A DNA stretch of 45,312 bases. Source: Glomus cerebriforme. Its lineage: Eukaryota; Glomeromycota; Glomeromycetes; Glomerales; Glomeraceae. The notes under the pieces are model-generated. The model did not search any database, was not told the origin of the DNA, and worked only from the letters and a program-made list of their open reading frames with translations. A program made the position numbers and the translations under genes. The DNA is taken from the NCBI GenBank assembly GCA_003550305.1, contig QKYT01000016.1, forward strand, positions 44,155 to 89,466, read 5' to 3'. Each line of letters starts with the position of its first letter. The stretch's first letter is position 1. This document shows, piece by piece, positions 1-11,820 of the stretch.

Positions 1-818
1 TTTTTTTTTTACTTATATTTTATAATTAAAAATTCTACTTTTAAATACTTAAATAAAATTATCATTTCTATATTTATCAACTTTCAAATCATAAACTAAT
101 TTTTTTTTTTTTTTACATTTATATATTTTATAAAAATATTTAGATAGTTAGATATTATACTTTTAAAAATTAAAAAAAAAAACATAATTATTTTACTTTT
201 AATTCTATGAATACAATTAAACTCATAATAATCTAATTAAACTAAAACTTATATAAGTCAAATTATTTTAAATATTAGTTAAATGACTAATTGATAATTA
301 ATAGTAATTGATTAATAACTAATTAACTAATTACTTACAAATTATTACAAATTAGATGCCAATCAATTATTTATTTAATTAATCAGTAATTAGTTATATA
401 AACAATTATTAGCTGATTAATAATAATCAGTAAGCAATTATTATGATTGATAAATAATTGATTAGAATTAGTATATAACCAATTTATTGATTAATTAATC
501 AAATATTAATAGATTATTTATTATATATATACTTAGTTAATTATTTAAATTATATTAGTTAAAAGTAATCAAAAAATTGGCAATTATTAATACATTAGCA
601 ATTAACTAATTTTATATTAAATAGTATATTTTATTTTTATATTTAATTTGATCAGAAATTTGCCTATTTTTATATCAAAATTAATTAAATAATATGTTTT
701 ATTTTTATATTTAATTTAATTAAAAATTTGCTAATTTTTAATAACTTATTTTTATATTTAATTTGATAAAAATTTGCTAATTTTTATATTAAGTTAATCA
801 AAAAGTAAATTATTAAAT

Positions 819-900
819 AAACTATTTTTGATTAAATTGAAGTAATTAAACTATTTTTGATTAAATTGAAGTAATTAAATTATTTTTGATTAAATTGGAT
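819..900. repeat. 29-bp tandem repeat, about 3 copies
   Basis: Copies begin at 819, 848 and 877. The first two are identical over 29 bp and the third has drifted. The core is CTATTTTTGATTAAATTGAA. No coding potential. Confidence 0.7.
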
Positions 901-1708
901 TACATTTTATATTAAAATTTAATTAAACTTTTTTGATTTATTTTTCATTTATATTAATCTCTCAAATATTTTTTTACTATATAATTTTTTCTTATAAACT
1001 TTTGTACAATTTACAACTTATTTTTTCATTACTTATATTTATAGTTATAATAATTTGTAAACTATAAAAAAAAAATTAGACTCACCTTATTCTCAAACAT
1101 CAATACAAATTTTACTATCCATTTCATCAAATGAAATAGCTAATGATAATAATTAATCATCAAGAAAACAAAAAAAAATAAAAGATAATGATTAAACAAA
1201 TAATAATCTATCATTAAAGAATAAATGCCATATAAAATTTTTTTAAAAAAAAAATACTTAACTTTTGGATATTAAATTATATTAATTTAGTTAATAATAA
1301 TTAAAATAAAAAATTACTATTATCTACCAAATGTAACTAATTATTTATTTTTTTTTTTTTTTGACAAATTAATCATATTTATTGTATTTAATATTTAAAT
1401 AACAAATATATGTTATAAATTACAAATATACCTTTTATTAAAGAAAACATAACTTATCACATAAAATAGTGATTTATAAAAATAGATTTTATTACTAAGA
1501 CCTCTTAGCAAACAGTCCTTATACTTTATTAACCATTTCACAACTAATTATTTATTATTTTAAAAGAAAATTTATTAATAAATAATATTTAACTATTATT
1601 AATATTATTAAAATAATAATTATATTTATAATTTATTCATCAGAAAATTTTTTAATGCAAAAATTTGTGTAAATTTACACATCATAATATTTTATAAGTT
1701 TTCAATAA

Positions 1709-2060
1709 GTAAAAAAAAGATAAAGAAATACAGTTAGTAGTATTAGTATCATTAGTATTAAGAGTATAAGTAAAAAAGAAATAAAAAAAATATAGTTAGT
1801 AGTATTAGTATTATTAGTATTAGGAGTACAAGTAAAAAAGTGGTAAAAAAAAAATGCAGTTAATAGTATTAGTATTATTAGTATTAGAAGTGCAAATAAA
1901 AAGAAGTAAAAGAAATATAGTTATTAATATTAATATCATTAGTAAGAGATAAAAGAAATATAGTTAGTAATATTAGTATTATTAATATTAGAATACAAAT
2001 AAAAAAGAGATAAAAGTAATACAGTTAGTATTTGTATAATTAGTATTAATAAACAAGTAT
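1709..2060. repeat. Minisatellite, ~61-64 bp period, about 6 copies
   Basis: The phrase CAGTTAGTAGTATTAGTAT and its variants recurs at about 1731, 1792, 1856, 1917, 1960 and 2021, each followed by an A-rich spacer. One unit is shortened to about 43 bp. The minus-strand open frame across it is a by-product of the repeat. Confidence 0.7.
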
Positions 2061-2617
2061 TTCTACTAAACAATACAAAATTCTTTATTATTAAAATAGT
2101 ATAGTAATGTTGTAATCCAAACTTTACCATATTCAATGATACTTTCCTAATTTAAACTGATGGGTTGATTTGGAATATAAGTTAATTTGGATTATAATAG
2201 TAATATTAAGAAAAAAAAATGAAATATTTAAAATATAGTTTATTTATAAAAATACATGTATAATAATATATGATTAAATTAATAAATAATCAGTCTAATT
2301 TTGATTAGTTAGAGAAACATATTATATACTAGTATATACTTTGTTTTTTTATTAAATTTAATTAAAGTAGTTAAAAGTTTATGAAAGTCACTACAAAGAT
2401 TTATTAAAATACTCTATTATATTAGCAATAAAAAATATTAAAACTTAACTTTTACAAATTATAAATATTGTAAAATATTACAGTTTATTAAAAAGTTTTA
2501 AAATCTTTATTAAGTTAATCTATATATTCTACATAAAATAAATTCCATTAAACAATAAAAGACTTTATAATTAATAACCATTTAAATTATATTAATCAAT
2601 TAAGTAATAATAAATAG

Positions 2618-3286
2618 AATACCCTCCAATTTTATTTATTACGCTCAATTATTAGCAAATCCATACACAATTCTTTATACAAAAGTGCAAGATCAAACAA
2701 CTTAACATATCAGATATTGAATAGATTTATTTTGATATATATCAAAGAGTTTTATGATCAAGTTTGGATACCTTGATGCAAATTGTTCAAAAAATGGAAA
2801 GCTATTAATATGACACATATTCTATTATAGAATTCAGCTATTAGTACCCCTACTAATAGTTCCTCCATTAAGAATGTCTCCTTTTATAATAATGGTATTC
2901 CATATGATGAGTTTAATCATCTGATCATAAATAAACTAATAAGATTATACCAAGCTGCTTTTAATAGATTTCAGGTTGTTCAAGGGTTTCTAAAGTCAGG
3001 TATCATTCAAGGAGGTTTTTTCTTTAAGAAGATTCACCAGCTATCAAACAAAATTCAAAGTCTACATAGTAAAGAGGTTCTACAGTTCATTGGCCTATGG
3101 AAAAATCCAAAGGAAAATAATACTATTAGTAACTGTAGTAGTAATGAATCAGATAGGAATAATATATTAGATAGTAATAATAAATTCTATAATTTTTATA
3201 GTGATATTTCAAGGAATATAGGTACCAATGCAAATTGCTTAGGTTTAATGAACAGGATAGATAGACAAGATATTGTATTAATCTAG
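2618..3286 (+). pseudogene. Decayed ORF of unknown family, two in-frame stops
   Basis: One plus-strand frame (codons starting at 2618) stays open for about 222 codons apart from TGA at 2774-2776 and TAG at 2828-2830, and ends at TAG 3284-3286. The last 151 codons (2831-3283) are uninterrupted, which is far longer than chance in this AT-rich stretch, and their composition is protein-like. Segments such as IKEFYDQVWIP (just before the first stop) and LYQAAFNRFQVVQGFLKSG (from about 2951) look like real protein. The TAG at 2828 sits in TTCTATTATAG, so it could instead be a 3' splice site. I see no good ATG. I do not recognise the family. It lies 175 bp left of the hAT insertion and may be part of another repeat family. 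Confidence 0.5.
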
Positions 3287-3452
3287 ATAATTACTATGAG
3301 ATAAGGTCAGAAGATTAAAGGTAAAGTGTAAGGGCCGATCATGTTAAGAAAAATTTGTTTACAATTTTCACTTTTACAAATCAATAATCTTGCACGATAA
3401 GTTATATTTTTCTATATAGAGGATGTATATGTAATTTATAGAATGTATTCGT

Positions 3453-3460
3453 CTTACGAC
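3453..3460. repeat. hAT target-site duplication, left copy
   Basis: CTTACGAC directly precedes the left terminal repeat and is repeated exactly at 7188-7195. An 8-bp duplication is diagnostic of the hAT superfamily. Confidence 0.92.
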
Positions 3461-3480
3461 TAGGGTTGCAGACATTTCTT
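3461..3480 (+). repeat. hAT left terminal inverted repeat
   Basis: TAGGGTTGCAGACATTTCTT. Its reverse complement occurs at 7168-7187 without a mismatch. Confidence 0.93.
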
Positions 3481-4324
3481 AAGGTAGCTACCCATTAAGT
3501 CATTACGTCAATGACGTATATGACATACTACCTTTTGATATTTTTGCCATATATATGTATGGGATAGTAAGGTAATTTGACGTATTATATGATGTATGCC
3601 GTATTATATGACATACCATATTATATGTTAGATATCATGTGATTTACAATTTCACGAATTGTAGATTTGTAGATTTTGAAATAATTTTAGGTTTTTGGAA
3701 CAGTTTGCCGAAGTGAAAATGTGAAATATGTAAGTTTAGGAATTAGGATTTAAATATAATTATTTAATAAATTTATTTTTTTTTACTAAGTGCTATAAGT
3801 AAAGGTAATAATAATTATATTTTTAGATTTCGGCTTGGGCTTGAATTTCAAAATCTAAACCTTTGAAATATGTAACTCGGGTAATTCACAATAATCAACT
3901 TGTAATTATTCCCTCTTTTTTTTTTAATTTTTCATTAAATTAATTTATTACTTTTATTAACCTTGTACAAATTGTAATTTAATTTTTAGAAATTCATATC
4001 GGTACTCATGTTGCATTTAACGAAAACTCAAATCACATTGAAATCAAATTTTTTTTATTTCGCCTGAAGATTTATATTCTTGTTTTAATAATGATAATAA
4101 TAAAGTCAAGGTAATATTTAACTTAGGTTTCTAATTTTACAATTTAAACAACTTTTGGTATTTACTTTTTAGTCAATCAAACATATTTATTGTAATGTTA
4201 TATGTAAACTAAAAAATGTTATTATTATTTATTATATATTATAAACTAATTAAAATGTTATTATATTATTAAAAGCTATATAAGATGAATTAAATTGTTG
4301 CTTTAGTTTCGATATAAAATATAA
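3481..4324. other. hAT 3' non-coding part with left subterminal motifs
   Basis: From about 3500 to 3640 there are a few TGACGTAT, ATGACAT and GCCGTAT copies related to the denser right-hand array. The rest is AT-rich sequence downstream of the transposase stop codon. No gene. Confidence 0.6.
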
Positions 4325-6786
4325 TTAAGATCCATTATTTTCATTTTCATGTTCTAAAAACTCATTTAATATATCATTAGGATCATAAATCAAATCAGCC
4401 GGATCTAGTTGCTGTACTTGTGCTGGAGTAGTATCGGATCCTCTTTCCTCATTATTATCATTGATATTAATTGTCAAGTCAACAATTTCACCAATAGCTA
4501 ATTCAATACTAGAAAAAGATTCTGATGGTGAGTTATTACCACCAATATTTGCTATTTCATTTTCAACTTCTAAACTAATAATGCTATTAATTGAAGCAAT
4601 ATTAGTACTTTCTCTTAATTCTTTTTCAGTAAGATTCTTACCAATATAACTCAGTTCTTTTTGAATGTTATTCATGTAATAGGATCGAATCTTGGCAATA
4701 GCTTCAAGCTTATTTAAAGATAAGTTCGTTCGATTTTCACCTAAAATCCAACTAAGAGTTGAGAAATTCCTTTCACAATTTGCTTGAGTTGGATTAATAG
4801 AAAAAATTCGACATGCAAGTTCAGCTAAATGTCGTGGTTGTGATTTGATTGATCCCCACCATAACTTAGGAGATTCAAGATTGGAAATGAAAGGAAGGTC
4901 AAAAGGAGCAAGTTTTGATTCAAATCTATGAAGTTGAGCTATCAATTCTTCACTTTCTTTACGAGTATGACCAAGACCTTGCCAAATTTCAATTGCAGCT
5001 AAAGCAGCTTTATGAAAAGCATTATTTTTTAGCCCTTTACCTGTAAGAAATAAATAGAAATATTAATACAATATTTAATTTTGTAATATAATAATAAATA
5101 AATTAATAATTAAATACCTCGATAATGTGGATGAAGATAATAAGCCAAAATATAAAGAGGATGTAAAAATTCATCAAATCGGCGGTTAAAAATATTAATA
5201 GCAAAAGATTTAAAGGTGTTTGTACTTGGTAATCGATATATTGCACAGGCTAATTTGATAAAATAGATGAAACAATCAGCTAAAGTTGCTTCATTTGCTT
5301 CTAATAGATTTATACATTCTTTAATTGGCTTCCATATAGAGTGAACCAACCGACATGTGGAGAAAAATGATTCATCCTCCATTAAAGCAGCAATATCATT
5401 ACTTGTAATAGAATTAGCATGTTCAGTTAAAATCTAAAAGTTATAAAATTAAATAAATATTAAAAAAATTTATTAATTAAAGTATATTAAATAATTTATA
5501 AATTGTTTACTTACCCAGTCAAATACTGGTCGGGCTCTTAATAAAGCATCCGTTGTCATAAATAAGGATCCCCAACGTGTTTTTACCCAAGTTTGTAACC
5601 CACCTCCTTTAATTTTCATATTAGTAAATCCTTGCCTTAAAAGAGCATTATTTGCATGTGATGTGTCAAAATACCGATTAATTTTGCCACATTCAGAAAT
5701 AAATTTTTTAATAGGCTCAAGTTTAACTAAATCAGACGCAATCAGATTAATTGCATAAGCTGCGCAACGTACATCCCATATATGCGGATAGGTTTGCTGA
5801 ATATTTTGCCTTGCAGCTCGACAATTAGAAGCATTATCAGTAACAACTGCAGCAAATTTGTCACTGCTAATCTGTTCAATAATAGTAGAAATTTCATTTG
5901 TCAAAAATTCACTTGTGTGTGAATCTGATGAATAATCACGCAGGCCAATCAAGTATTCCATTCGAGTATCAGTTGTAACAATATAATTGTAAATTGATTC
6001 CATTTTTGGAGTAGTCCATCCGTCTAGTGCTATTAACAATAAATTTAATTATTACATTTAATAAAAATAAAAATAAACTATAATTAAACTTTATTTACCT
6101 AGTGTAAGATGGTCAGATTGTTCCAAATCATGATAAATAGCCAAATTTACTCGTGAATGTTCTTCATCCAGAAACTGGCCAGAAAGAGTAGTGCGTGATG
6201 GTGGAGAATAACCAGGTCTTAGATCTTTAAATAGATCTAAAATAAATGGATTTTCAATTACATTAAAAGGAATACCAGCCATAACCCAAGCCTTTAAAAT
6301 CTTCTTGTCAAGTCGATTGATAACAGATTTAGATAAAGACTGATCAGATGAATAATGTTCAGTTATTTGTGTTTGGGTTGAATTAAATGGTTTAAGTAAG
6401 GAAGAGTTACGATTATAGTTTGTTTGCCGGTTAGCTACTTTCTCACGTCAATGTTTTGATATTTCTTCAGGACATTGCAAACAATCATTTGCCAAATGAG
6501 CCTCCATTTTTTGTGGCTTTCCCCTTGACCATTTTATCTTACAATATGGACAAATAGCTTCGTAATGTCCATTATTCCTTTGTGCACCTTTTTCATAATA
6601 ATTCCAGACTTCTGAAAAAGGTTTTGTATTGTTGTTCTTAGTTTGTAATTTTTGCTTTTCTGGCAGTCTTGTGTTATTTGGCATTGTTTGTTGTTCCTCT
6701 TCGTCTGAAGAAGAATATATAATGACATTTTCATGAGTAATTCTTGGTCTTTTATTTTTTCCTGAATTGCTTTCTTCGTGATTCAT
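4325..6786 (-). pseudogene. hAT transposase (BED zinc finger, RNase H-like, hATC), one nonsense codon
   Basis: Four minus-strand exons join in phase: 6786-6099, 6029-5515, 5433-5118 and 5040-4325, about 744 residues. Introns are 69-81 nt with GT-AG ends. The only lesion is TGA at codon 113 (6450-6448); reading continues in the same frame on both sides. Domains: a BED-type zinc finger (C79, C82, H97, C102), the RNase H-like core with candidate acidic residues D232 (in LALDGWT) and D294 (in VVTDNAS), and the C-terminal hATC dimerisation domain from about residue 562 with ANCERNFSTLSW, whose E596 is the likely third catalytic acid. It would cut and paste DNA carrying the element's ends. The first ATG after the in-frame upstream one, at 6786, gives the more normal N-terminus. 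Whether the stop is real or a sequencing error cannot be told here. Confidence 0.9.
6448..6450 (-). other. In-frame TGA that breaks the hAT transposase
   Basis: The frame reads ...EISKH, stop, REKVANRQ... without any shift. Tryptophan TGG mutated to TGA would be one C-to-T change on the plus strand; this is inference. Confidence 0.8.
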
Positions 6787-6885
6787 GGTAAAAGAAAAAA
6801 AAAAAAGCCGCGAAAATATATAATGCATATCGCGTCAATTTTTAACTTTAAAAAAAAATTCATTTCAAATTCTTTAATGTGTTAT

Positions 6886-7150
6886 AGCAAACGGCAAACG
6901 GCAAGTGTTACGGCATATGGCAATGTTACGACAAACAACAAGTGTTACAGCATACGGCAATGTTACGGCATACGGCAAGTGTTACGGCAAACGGATGTAT
7001 TATGGCAAACGGCAATGGCTGCGGCATACGTCAATGGCTGCATCATACGTCAATAGCTGCGTCATACGTCAAGTGATACGTCAAAACGTCAAATGGCAAC
7101 GGCTGCGGCAAACGGCAGACGTGACGTATTGCCATGACGTATGCCGTAAG
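6886..7150. repeat. hAT right subterminal motif array
   Basis: Dozens of short related motifs (TACGGCA, AACGGCA, TACGTCA, GACGTAT) are packed next to the right terminal repeat, in a region richer in G and C than its surroundings. hAT transposases typically bind such subterminal repeats. Plus-strand open frames across it (from 6778 and 6905) are low-complexity by-products. Confidence 0.8.
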
Positions 7151-7167
7151 GTATTTACCCCAAGTAA

Positions 7168-7187
7168 AAGAAATGTCTGCAACCCTA
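7168..7187 (-). repeat. hAT right terminal inverted repeat
   Basis: Exact reverse complement of 3461-3480. Confidence 0.93.
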
Positions 7188-7195
7188 CTTACGAC
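7188..7195. repeat. hAT target-site duplication, right copy
   Basis: CTTACGAC, identical to 3453-3460. Confidence 0.92.
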
Positions 7196-7369
7196 ACTTA
7201 ATACAATAAATACATTTAACTTATTTTAAGAAAAAAAAAATAAATGGAACGCTATTTATGAAACTTATTATTATAAATCTGTAAGTTTGGTATAATTTTA
7301 TAAAGTTTTAATTTTGTATTTTTATTATTTAAATTAACAATTTTTATAGTTAAATTCTTTATTTTTAGG

Positions 7370-7657
7370 GTAAAAAACTTTCTAACTATAAATACAAACA
7401 TATTATTATCAGATATCAGCAAATGGAAGAACAGTCATCCTATTAAAAAATGCTACAAAAAATTGTTTAAAATGATGAAAAAAGGTAAAGAAACATATAT
7501 GCTATGTATACTTAGAAGAGTATAGCCAAAAGTTGAGTTAAAAAAATTCTTATCGATATGGATTGCATATGTAATTAGAAAATCAGAAATCTTGCTAAAC
7601 CCTAAAAATAAAAGAATAACAGTTTTAAAATCTGTTATGAAAGTAAAATTATTTTAA
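7370..7657 (+). pseudogene. Possible decayed coding fragment, one internal stop
   Basis: A plus-strand frame of 95 codons, interrupted only by TAG at 7523-7525, follows a good-looking 3' splice site (TTTATTTTTAG, ending 7368). It is lysine-rich, with segments such as DISKWKNSHPIKKCYKK and KKFLSIWIAYVIRKSE. No start codon and no family recognised. AT-rich bias toward Lys/Ile codons could produce such a frame, so support is weak. Confidence 0.3.
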
Positions 7658-7780
7658 TACTTAGAAATTATAATAAAATTTTGGAAATTTTGCAAAATTT
7701 TAACTTATTTAGATATTAAAAAAATTTTTTTTCTCAGGATAAAGTATTAAATAATGAAAGTATTTGTAAAAATTCAGAAC

Positions 7781-7982
7781 TAATATTTCATAAAACTTAC
7801 AAACCCATAAACTTACAAAGGATTTTGACCATAATATTTCATAAAACTTATAGGCTGTAAACTTATAAAGGATTTCAATCATAATATTACATAAATTTTA
7901 TGAAACTATAAACTTATAGAATATTCTGACTATAATATTATATAAATCTTATGAAACTATAAATTTACAAAGTATTTCAAAG
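7781..7982. repeat. 50-51-bp tandem repeat, 4 copies
   Basis: Units start at 7781, 7832, 7882 and 7933 with TAATATTTCATAAAACTTA or variants and contain a second conserved block, ATAAACTTA(C/T)A. Copies have diverged by scattered substitutions. Confidence 0.75.
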
Positions 7983-8432
7983 AGATTTAAAATATTACTA
8001 TAAAATCATAAACTTATAAAATCATAAATTTACACAAATTTTCACATTAAAAAATTTTCTAATATTATTAATCTTAAATTTTTTTATATATTATTATATA
8101 TAATTATTTTTCAGAGATTAATAGTTTAAAAAATAAAATTGAATAATAAAAAGTATTATAATAATTTTTTCTAACAAATTAAAAAAATTTTAGCAGATAT
8201 AAACTATCTAAAAATAAAGAATAATGCATTAATTTTTATTAATAAAACTTAAAAAAATTAATAATAAATTAATAGTAAAACTTTAATTGACTAATTATTA
8301 ATTATGATTTATTATATTGCAATCTAAAATATTATTAAATAAAAATAAGGCAAATAAATTTGGATACCAAAACTTATCTATGCTAAAATATATTTGAGAT
8401 TTGGCATATGCTAAAATATAAATTCAGAAATT

Positions 8433-8556
8433 TACTAAAATTTCAAATTTCAAATTTTAAATTGATGTCAAAATTTCAAATCAATATTAAAATTTCAAAC
8501 TGATATCAAAATTCTAAACCATTATCAAAATTCTAAACTGATGCTAAAATCTTAAA
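8433..8556. repeat. 19-20-bp degenerate tandem repeat, about 6 copies
   Basis: The unit AAAATTTCAAATTGATATC drifts along the array (CAAATC, CAAACTGATATC, CTAAACCATTATC, CTAAACTGATGCT). No coding potential. Confidence 0.65.
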
Positions 8557-9612
8557 TTATTATTTTCTCTTCTTTTTTTTTTATATTATATAATTGCTTA
8601 TATTTCATTCATATAAATATAAAAACTTTAGTTATTCTTTAAAATACACAATTTATTATTACTATTATTAGTATAATTATAACTCTTTTTAAAAAAGAAA
8701 CTTTATATGATAAGTAGCACTTAATTCTTTTAAATAGTTTTAATAATAACATAGTATTAGAAAGGCTATAAATTAGTAGCTCAAGGCTGTAAAACAAACA
8801 TTACCATAATCTTTACTAATCTTTTTCAGGTCATATTATAATATTGCAGTTTATTATAGGCATGAAAATAATATATATTTATGCCTTAGCTCTAGTTTTT
8901 GTAATTATTTATTATTTATTTATTTATTTATTTTTCTTGCAATATTAATTTAATATCATTACAATGTAATAGTAATATAAAGGTCTATTTAATATCAACA
9001 ACATAGAAAAGAAGTTAGAGGTGGAATATGTATAAAACTTGCATATATACTAAAGCATTTCTGTAGTATTTAATCTGACTTCAAAAGTGCTATTTAATCA
9101 ACAAAATATAAAGTTAATTCTCAACTTTAGGTAATTCTTACATATTCAGACTACTAATATAAGTAGATATATATTACAAGTAGTATGTAGTCAGTTTACA
9201 ACCTTTACCTATTAAACCTATCCATTTTTTCTTCTTTTTTTTTTTTTTTGATGGGTATTTAATAAAGATTATTTACTAGTGAAACTATTAGAATTTATAG
9301 ATAGTAATCTAAGATAATAATTAAATTAATTACTACTATTGCTATAGGGTAAGTTATATATGATAAGTAAAGGTATCTACTATCATTTTATTTTACTATG
9401 AATCTTGTAATAATTATAAATAATATTATATTTTTTATTTTAATTTACTATTGTTGTATAGATTAAATAATTTTTAATTATAATGTATTATTTATCATAT
9501 TTTTATATATAGTATTTATTTTAATATTTGATATTTGAAAAATTAATATTAATTAATTAAATAAAAAATTATAGTCAATATTATTATTTAATTTAAAATT
9601 CAAAAATATTTG

Positions 9613-9895
9613 ATATTATTACAATATATTTGTAATGTTGAATTGGTAATTTTTTTTATTGCTTTTGTGAAATATTCTTGCAACATTAGTTTAATGTAAT
9701 TGCAATATAATTATAATATCAGATCAGTACTTTTTTTTGATTTTTTGTGAAATATTCTTGTAACATCAGTTCAATGTAACTGTAATATAGGTATGATGTT
9801 AAACTATTATCTTTTGTTCTTTTTTGTAAAATATTCTTGTGACATTGATTCATTATAATCACAATGTAATTATTATATCACTATTACCTTTATAA
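9613..9895. repeat. ~80-bp tandem repeat, about 3.5 copies
   Basis: TGTGAAATATTCTTG or TGTAAAATATTCTTG begins units at 9666, 9746 and 9825. Each is followed by a CATTAGTTTAATGTAAT-like block and a T-run. A partial copy lies at 9613-9655, and a related single segment is near 8933-8990. Confidence 0.7.
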
Positions 9896-11184
9896 CTTTT
9901 ATTGATACTAAAATTCTACTATTATATGTAAATTCTGATCAATCAATACAAAAAATTTTTTTATGATCAACTACTACTTGTAAAATAATAGAATAAAATC
10001 CCTTTTTATTAAAATAATCAATAAGAAACAACTAAAATGAAGTGTTTTAATTGATATATGATTACTATTAATAACATTAATTATATTAGAAAATTTTTCA
10101 TTCTTTTAAATTTATTTGTAATTCTATTAACTTCTAATTCTGTACTTAAAAATATAATTTTTTTAGTTAAAAATTTGGAAATTATTATGTCAAAAAATTA
10201 TTTCAAAGTATAATCAATAGTAAATTTACCTATTCGGTCATTCCAAACTTTTTCCTTATAGATTTAAAATATTTTTTAGTAGCAAAAAACTATAATAACT
10301 AAAGTAGCAATTTTTTGTTCACATGCAAATCCAATTATACTAAATTCATTATTACTTTTTCTTAAAAATGATATTATTTCATAATATAATCATTTAAATG
10401 TAATTCTTATTAATTTAAAATGTTTTTTAAATTTAAAATCTTACATATTTAGATATATTTCATTAAACTAATAGTTAGATACTAATCTATTTAATCTTCT
10501 TAGTTTATTAAAATTTTCATTATATTGTAAGTATAAAAAATTAAAGGCAAAATGTTAAAGTCTTCTTCTTTTTATTCAATTATATAAAAAGTAATTAAAA
10601 CTTCTTTAAGTTCAATATATTTAATAAATATAATAATTATTATTAAAATAATAATTTAAATTTGTTTATTAATTTTATTATTCATTATTAAAATATATTA
10701 CAAAAGAAATATAAAATTTTATTTAAAATTTTTAACAAAAAAATTTAAAGAATGCAGATTATAACTATTACATATAATAGTAAATCATATACTATATATA
10801 GTTACACTAATTTTGTGAATTAAGATTAAATGTTAATTTAATCTTAAACTGATCTTAATCTTAATCCTAATCTAATTCTAATTATGCATTTTATAAAAAC
10901 ATTCAATATTTTATTAATTTTATAATTACTAGTTAGAATAGTCTATTTCATTCAAATTTTAAATTAGATAAAATTAGGTTTAATTTTGGTTAATCATTAC
11001 CAAAAAAATTAGCAAAAATAATTTTAGTAATTTGCATAAACTGTTTACCATTTACCAACTTAAATAATAGTAAAATTTTAATTTTGATTAAAAAAAATTA
11101 GTATTAAAATTAATGAAATTTAATTTTACTATACAAATAACTTTTATCATAGATTATTTACAATTTGATCTAAATTTAAATAGG

Positions 11185-11680
11185 TTAATTCGCAATTCGT
11201 GAGAAACAGAAAGATCTATATTAGTGATCGGTGTGTCAATCTTATAATTAAATTTACTAGTACCCATAATCTGGAGCCGTCGGGCAAATATTGGCACATT
11301 TTAATAATTATTTTGGACCTTTAAAAATAATAGATTAATTTATGGCTTTCTAGCTACCTCTTATACAAAAATCATAAGAATATCTTCAAAATTGCAAATT
11401 CTAAATGAGGACTGAAATTATGCAATTAGATATTTTCGTTAAATTTTACTATTAAAATCAATGGCTGAGGATTATGGATATGGTAGAGTAATAGGGATGC
11501 TATATTTTTTTACCCATTTTTTTGTAATTAATGTTAGCTAAATTATTTGTAATACTAATTAAAATTATCATAATGCAGGTCAGAGGTACTTTACTTAATT
11601 CAGCAACATATAGATTATAGCTAAAATGCTCCACTAATTACTAATGTCGATCTTTTTATTTTTTGTGAATTGCGAATTAA
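11185..11680. mobile_element. MITE-like element with 45-bp inverted ends and TTAA flanks
   Basis: TTAA at 11185-11188 and 11677-11680 flank a 488-bp element (11189-11676). The ends begin TTCGCAATTC, a perfect 10-bp inverted match, and align ungapped over 45 bp with 11 mismatches. The TTAA target suggests a piggyBac-type origin, but TTAA in AT-rich DNA is weak evidence. The interior has no open frame, so it is non-autonomous. Confidence 0.6.
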
Positions 11681-11820
11681 ATATAAGTCTAAATATAATA
11701 TTCAAATATATTATATGACTAATATTAGTATAACATTCAATATAAAATTGTAAGCTGAATTATGAATTATAATTTAAAGATAACTAAATTTATTTCAATA
11801 ATTTTTATTATTATTATTAG

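Larger units (their letters stand above)
1..2617. other. AT-rich gene-free region with degenerate repeats
   Basis: No supported gene. The sequence is almost entirely A and T, with many short variants of TTAATTGATTAATTA and several decayed tandem repeats. Two of these, at 819-900 and 1709-2060, are listed separately. From about 600 to 800 there are also loose ~65-bp copies built on ATTTTTATATTTAATTTGAT. Open frames here are short and of low complexity. Confidence 0.6.
3461..7187. mobile_element. hAT DNA transposon, complete ends, 3,727 bp
   Basis: The element is bounded by perfect 20-bp terminal inverted repeats (3461-3480 and 7168-7187) and a perfect 8-bp duplication (CTTACGAC). Inside are a minus-strand four-exon transposase (4325-6786) and subterminal arrays of TGACGTAT- and ACGGCA-type motifs, weak on the left (about 3496-3640) and dense on the right (about 6886-7150). 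Identical ends and duplication suggest a recent insertion. One in-frame stop in the transposase makes this copy probably non-autonomous. It could still move if an intact relative supplies transposase. Confidence 0.93.

Noticed and set aside
1939..2136. Minus-strand open frame of 65 codons
   Set aside because: It lies in the ~61-bp minisatellite and has low-complexity, Leu/Ile-rich composition.
6778..7201. Two plus-strand open frames
   Set aside because: They run through the hAT subterminal repeat array and encode only repetitive YGKRQ-like residues.
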